Positions 6,634-9,310 of a stretch of 9,310 nt of DNA are shown here, in pieces. Each line of letters opens with the position of its first letter. Within the stretch, counting starts at the first letter, position 1. Both the position numbers and the translations under genes were made by a program. This DNA comes from Paraktedonobacter sp964250225 (lineage in GTDB: Bacteria > Chloroflexota > Ktedonobacteria > Ktedonobacterales > Ktedonobacteraceae): contig CAXUEY010000214.1 in assembly GCA_964250225.1 (NCBI GenBank), forward strand, positions 1 to 9,310, in the 5' to 3' direction. The notes below the pieces were generated by a model, which saw only the letters and a program-made list of their open reading frames with translations, did not search any database and was not told the DNA's origin.

Positions 6634-7206
6634 TTACGGCTCTAACGGTTCGACGTGATAGTATTTTGCCAGGTCAGCGGGCATAATGTCTTCGGGGTTG
6701 CGATCAAAAATGGCTCGTGTGCGTTCCAGCGCGCGTGCCACCAGACCCGAACAGATCTGTTGGCCCTCGAAGCCAAAGGTCAGGCGTCCACCGGTGAGCA
6801 GGCCCCAGCCAATACAGACAATGGTCAACCAGCCATAGTCCTGGCCCAGTGACCATTCAGCGAATGCCACAGCCTCGGCGCGGTCCGTAGCATCAACCGT
6901 TGTGCCAAGCCGGACAAGGTGATACTCGATGTCCCGATACTGCGTAAGGTCAGTGCGGCGCACGCCGGGACCGGCGGCTTCGATCAGGCTATCCTGCTCG
7001 TCCACGACAATAGCGGCGTGATCCCAGCACGTATACTTGCGGTCCGTGCCGTGGAAGCGCAACGCCTGGCCAATTTGAATACACTTGTTAAACCACGCAT
7101 TCCCATGTGTCAGAATAAAATCGCCTGGTAGTGGATTGGGGGCGGTTTCGCCCGGTCCATACCGTTCTACAGAGATGCCCATCATTGGAACAAATTCCTT
7201 CGTCAT
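6634..7206 (-). CDS. Permuted NlpC/P60-like (YiiX-type) cysteine-peptidase-fold protein
   Basis: This 190-aa protein opens with PGDFILTHG (27-35). It continues with CWDHAAIVV (60-68), carrying a probable catalytic His63, then Glu76 in LIEAAGPGV, and QQICSGLVARAL (149-160) with probable nucleophile Cys152. The order His, then Glu, then Cys is that of circularly permuted NlpC/P60 proteins of the YiiX/YebB group, which cleave amide or thioester bonds in peptidoglycan or lipidated substrates. It has no signal peptide, though 127-138 is hydrophobic. ATG at 7206 is chosen because an AAGAGG ribosome-binding site lies just upstream; an in-frame ATG at 7236 lacks one. It is the last gene of the minus-strand set, 83 bp after the ParR-position gene. 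Its role beside a partition system is unknown. Confidence 0.7.
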   Translation of the reverse strand: MTKEFVPMMGISVERYGPGETAPNPLPGDFILTHGNAWFNKCIQIGQALRFHGTDRKYTCWDHAAIVVDEQDSLIEAAGPGVRRTDLTQYRDIEYHLVRLGTTVDATDRAEAVAFAEWSLGQDYGWLTIVCIGWGLLTGGRLTFGFEGQQICSGLVARALERTRAIFDRNPEDIMPADLAKYYHVEPLEP

Positions 7207-7289
7207 CACAAACCTCTTTCTGCCTCTGGTGTACAAGGTTCTGGCCCGATGGCCTCTTCTTAATATAAGACGTATGAGATGCTTGTTTT

Positions 7290-7670
7290 TTACGCTTCAT
7301 CCTCCTCATCCCAGGCATTGGCGAATGCTGCCGCGTTTGCAAGGGCTTGATGCTCGTTAATGTTTTCATCTACATTGTGGGTCGGGGGGGCGACAGTCGG
7401 CGCGTGTGTCAGGTTGCCCGGTATATTTCTCAGGCGGGCGCTGATCTCCTCCAGACGTTCCAGGATGTTCCCGTTGGGAAACCAGAGATTTGTCTGACGA
7501 TGATTGCCACCGCCATAGAGCTGACGATCACGATCAAGCAGAATTTCACGGATATGAATTCTGAGCGGCTTCATACGGTTCGCGGCCTCCGCCTCAATAT
7601 GTTCCCAGAAGGGGTCATGCGCGGGGATACCGATATTATCGATGTAGCGGTAGCGTTCAGAGCGCGGCAT
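7290..7670 (-). CDS. Small protein in the ParR position of a ParMRC-like cassette, putative partition adaptor
   Basis: I recognise no family by motif. The 126 residues divide into a basic N-terminal part (1-60, many Arg, with a helix around PLRIHIREILLDRDRQLY), a second helix (68-82), a Pro-rich linker (84-97) and an acidic end WDEEDEA (120-126). In type II partition systems ParR is about this size, is encoded directly after the actin gene, binds the repeats with its N-terminal half and caps the filament with its C-terminal tail. This layout matches that plan, but the DNA-binding fold cannot be confirmed by eye. The ribosome-binding site AAGGAAGAGG lies right at the actin gene's stop codon, with 14 bp between the two genes, so translational coupling is likely. 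Confidence 0.6.
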   Translation of the reverse strand: MPRSERYRYIDNIGIPAHDPFWEHIEAEAANRMKPLRIHIREILLDRDRQLYGGGNHRQTNLWFPNGNILERLEEISARLRNIPGNLTHAPTVAPPTHNVDENINEHQALANAAAFANAWDEEDEA

Positions 7671-7684
7671 AGGTGCCTCTTCCT

Positions 7685-8806
7685 TTATATAGATGTAGTT
7701 TTGCGACGGGGGCCAATCGCTTCAGCTCCACGTGCCACGCCGTCGGTATCAACGAACTCAGGATCGCGGGGCAGCGTCAGACCGCGAATCAGGCTTTTGA
7801 GGTCGGGACCAAAGTGATACGCCGCGCCTCCGACGTACAGGACTTTCCCGAAGCCGCGTGCTACGCCGCCCTGGGCATCTGATTTCCAGAGGCTGCTGAC
7901 GAAAGGCACAATCTGCTGAGCCAGTTCTTTGCGGGCGAGCTGCACGTAATGACCAAGCGTCTGGTCAGAGAAGAGCTGGCCATCCAGGTAGAGCTGGGGA
8001 TAGCGCCTCTTGTCCGCTGGCACCATCGCGACACTGGCTAGCAGGATCTGGTGGATTTCCTGAGCCGTAAAGCGATGGCCATCGTACGCATTGGCGATCT
8101 TCTCGTTCAAGACATAGCCGATATTCTCCACGCCTATTTCCAGGCTCTGACACATATCGATCTCGGCTTTTTGCCCTACCGTCGTATATATATCGTGGGT
8201 GAAGCCGCCGCCCTCGATCACGCCCTGACGCACCTGGCCCGGCACGCCATAGACGAGTAGCGCGCCCGCCCCTTCCATGACCACCTTTGTCACGTGAATA
8301 ATCACGCGCAGGCATCTGGATTGCTGCCCATAACGCAGGGTGAAAGTGTGATCGCCATTGAGACGCTCGGTCACCTTGCGCACATTCTCCGGGTTATACG
8401 CGACCACCGGCAGGTGCGTGACCAGGAAGACCTCCATTTCAGTCACCTGTGTCGGTGCTAGCAGGCCAAGCGAGACAAGGGCCGCGCGCAGAGTGCCAGG
8501 CGACCAGTAGCGGGTATAGTCGCCATGAGAGGTACTGGCCATTTTATCCCCATAGGCCAGGTAGCCGTGATAGGTTTGGGAACCCGCGAAGTCCAGAACC
8601 AGTTCGCGCATATCGAAAGGCGAATAGAGGGCCGCCTGTGGGGTATTCTGGAGAAACGAGGCCGCCTGCTGGCGATCCAGTTTTTGCTCCGAGCCGGCGA
8701 CCTGGACGCTGGGATAAATGACGCGTCCAATCTCCGCGCCCTGTGCGCGCATCACTGCGACAGTCGTACTATTGCCATAATTGTGGCCCAGGTAAGCCTC
8801 AAACAT
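7685..8806 (-). CDS. ParM/StbA-like actin-family ATPase
   Basis: This 373-aa protein has the order of elements seen in plasmid-type actins. A phosphate-1 loop region GHNYGNSTTVAV (7-18) comes first, then VTHLPVVAY (129-137), corresponding to the TGLP strand of ParM proteins, and EGAGALLVYG (178-187). The phosphate-2 region IEGGGFTHDI (197-206), the adenosine motif YVGGAAYHF and a final DPEFVDTDGVARG follow. ParM filaments push DNA apart through ParR bound at repeats. Two acidic residues expected to coordinate magnesium look altered: Asn9 where Asp is usual, and Glu198 in place of Asp. ATG at 8806 is chosen because GGGAGAG lies upstream and the next in-frame extension runs through the repeats, whose 34-bp spacing is not a codon multiple. 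Confidence 0.78.
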   Translation of the reverse strand: MFEAYLGHNYGNSTTVAVMRAQGAEIGRVIYPSVQVAGSEQKLDRQQAASFLQNTPQAALYSPFDMRELVLDFAGSQTYHGYLAYGDKMASTSHGDYTRYWSPGTLRAALVSLGLLAPTQVTEMEVFLVTHLPVVAYNPENVRKVTERLNGDHTFTLRYGQQSRCLRVIIHVTKVVMEGAGALLVYGVPGQVRQGVIEGGGFTHDIYTTVGQKAEIDMCQSLEIGVENIGYVLNEKIANAYDGHRFTAQEIHQILLASVAMVPADKRRYPQLYLDGQLFSDQTLGHYVQLARKELAQQIVPFVSSLWKSDAQGGVARGFGKVLYVGGAAYHFGPDLKSLIRGLTLPRDPEFVDTDGVARGAEAIGPRRKTTSI

Positions 8807-8824
8807 AAATTTCTCTCCCGTTTT

Positions 8825-8843
8825 TCTTCCCGCGCCGGGAAGA
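8825..8843 (-). other. Hairpin in the leader of the actin-like gene
   Basis: An 8-bp perfect stem TCTTCCCG/CGGGAAGA encloses a 3-base loop. It lies in the expected leader of the minus-strand mRNA, a few bases upstream of the ribosome-binding site. No T-tract follows in that direction, so it is not a terminator. It may tune translation or mark the edge of the repeat region. Confidence 0.45.
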
Positions 8844-8856
8844 GGTGTGATAGAAA

Positions 8857-8984
8857 GGTACATCCCAGGAACGTCCTTTTTGAAAAAGAACATCGCAGGA
8901 ACATACTTTTTTTTCCAAAAGGTACATCCCAGGAACGTACTTTTCCGAAAAGAACATCTCAGGAACATACTTTTTTCCCGAAGC
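8857..8984. repeat. Tandem 64-bp units holding four 20-bp repeats, putative parC-like centromere or operator
   Basis: Four related 20-mers occupy 8857-8876, 8887-8906, 8921-8940 and 8951-8970. Copies 1 and 3 read GGTACATCCCAGGAACGTMC, and copies 2 and 4 read AGAACATCKCAGGAACATAC. The alternation defines two 64-bp units (8857-8920 and 8921-8984) that agree at about 54 of 64 positions by eye. Spacers are T-run/A-run sequence such as TTTTTGAAAAA. Each 20-mer is an imperfect palindrome centred on an A. Start-to-start distances of 30, 34 and 30 bp put the copies roughly on one DNA face. In ParMRC systems such repeats, upstream of the actin gene, serve as the centromere and as the ParR operator. 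No convincing promoter hexamers were found within or beside them. Confidence 0.75.
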
Positions 8985-9095
8985 CGAACCTTCAGCGAGG
9001 TTTCAAAAATGACTGTAATACGTTGGATAGGCTTGGGAAGACGGATGAAGGTCTTTTTGCCTGGATAGAGGGATTGATACATCCCCCTCCCATAA

Positions 9096-9115
9096 GGTAC
9101 ATCTCAGAGATGTAT
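9096..9115. repeat. Fifth, palindromic copy of the partition repeat
   Basis: GGTACATCTCAGAGATGTAT starts like repeats 1 and 3 but is perfectly symmetrical over TACATCTC-A-GAGATGTA (9098-9114), and is followed by TTTCG as the others are by TTTTCCG. A partial half-site TACATCC lies at 9078-9084. It stands 126 bp beyond the array, so it may be a separate high-affinity site or an array edge. The rest of 8985-9095 holds no gene or signal I recognise. Confidence 0.55.
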
Positions 9116-9126
9116 TTCGTCAATAG

Positions 9127-9310
9127 AATGGGAAAGAGGATGGAGAGAACAAATATTTCCGCGAAGGCTTCTGGAAATCGGAAAACGGCGGGATACGCAG
9201 TCGCGTAGGTGCGCAGCATCGCATGTTAAGCACCTATCTCAACGAACTAGCCGCGGCTGGTTTCGCGCTCGAACGCATGCTGGAACCGGTGGCCATAGGT
9301 GAACGAGCCA
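9127..9310 (+). pseudogene. 5'-truncated SAM-dependent methyltransferase C-terminal fragment (runs off the window)
   Basis: The frame is open from just after a TAG at 9124-9126 to the window end. It contains KYFREGFWKSENGGIRSRVG, then AQHRMLSTYLNELAAAGFAL and ERMLEP. This is the pattern of the C-terminal part of class I methyltransferases, where a YF-EGFW stretch is followed by HR-LSTYLN-L-AGF-LE-EP. Recognition is by memory of the family, without an alignment. The methyl-donor-binding N-terminal domain is absent: the sequence upstream carries repeats and no matching frame, and there is no start codon until an internal ATG at 9223. It is therefore most likely a remnant cut at about 9120. The cut may mark one edge of the inserted partition cassette. 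The continuation and the true stop lie outside the window. Confidence 0.6.

Noticed and set aside
8857..8984. CRISPR array
   Set aside because: Repeats are 20 bp and vary between copies, spacers are 10-14 bp of T/A runs, and no cas gene is present.
8807..9082. 92-residue N-terminal extension of the actin-like frame through the repeats
   Set aside because: The repeat spacings of 30, 34 and 30 bp break codon phase, the extension is low-complexity Lys/Phe-rich, and a ribosome-binding site supports the ATG at 8806 with a normal family length.
8525..9208. Plus-strand 227-residue open frame across the repeat region and the actin-like gene
   Set aside because: It is antisense to a recognised gene and its second half is translated repeats; no family resemblance and no good ribosome-binding site.

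Overview
The window reads as bacterial DNA of moderately high G+C with dense, well-spaced genes. The mixture of an EmrB-type drug exporter under a PadR regulator, a histidine ammonia-lyase and a ParM/StbA-like actin resembles the multi-gene genomes of Ktedonobacteria or other Chloroflexota. That assignment is an inference from gene style only; no marker gene is present.

Plus strand, left part (1-4222): a probable four-gene drug-export operon. A PadR-family repressor with a long coiled-coil C-terminus (146-1033) is followed by a 14-helix DHA2 exporter (1094-2740), a HlyD/EmrA-like adaptor that lacks the usual coiled-coil hairpin (2790-3452), and a membrane-anchored proline-rich protein of unknown function (3502-4221). 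Two perfect palindromes that share the half-site CTAGTTT/AAACTAG lie before the PadR gene (85-102) and before the exporter (1054-1077), and look like its operators.

Plus strand, middle (4222-6452): an intergenic stretch with a long UUCG-capped hairpin and a short terminator-like hairpin, a small DoxX-like four-helix membrane protein (4410-4784), and a complete histidine ammonia-lyase (4908-6452) with no other hut gene beside it.

Convergent junction (6453-6633): this holds an exact ParB-binding parS sequence, TGTTTCACGTGAAACA (6476-6491). It forms the tip of a longer hairpin that also works on paper as the intrinsic terminator of the minus-strand genes.

Minus strand, right part (6634-8984): a cassette laid out like a type II (ParMRC) DNA-segregation module. 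It starts with four tandem 20-bp repeats (8857-8970, as two 64-bp units), followed by a divergent actin-like ATPase (8806-7685), a small protein with a basic N-terminus and an acidic tail in the ParR position (7670-7290), and a permuted NlpC/P60-like cysteine-peptidase-fold protein (7206-6634). A fifth, fully palindromic version of the repeat lies further out (9096-9115).

Right edge (9127-9310, plus strand): an open frame matching the C-terminal part of a SAM-dependent methyltransferase, with no start codon or N-terminal part in the window. It is probably a 5'-truncated remnant abutting the segregation module.

The most interesting feature is the combination within about 2.6 kb of a canonical parS site and an apparently separate actin-based partition cassette that carries an added peptidase-fold gene.
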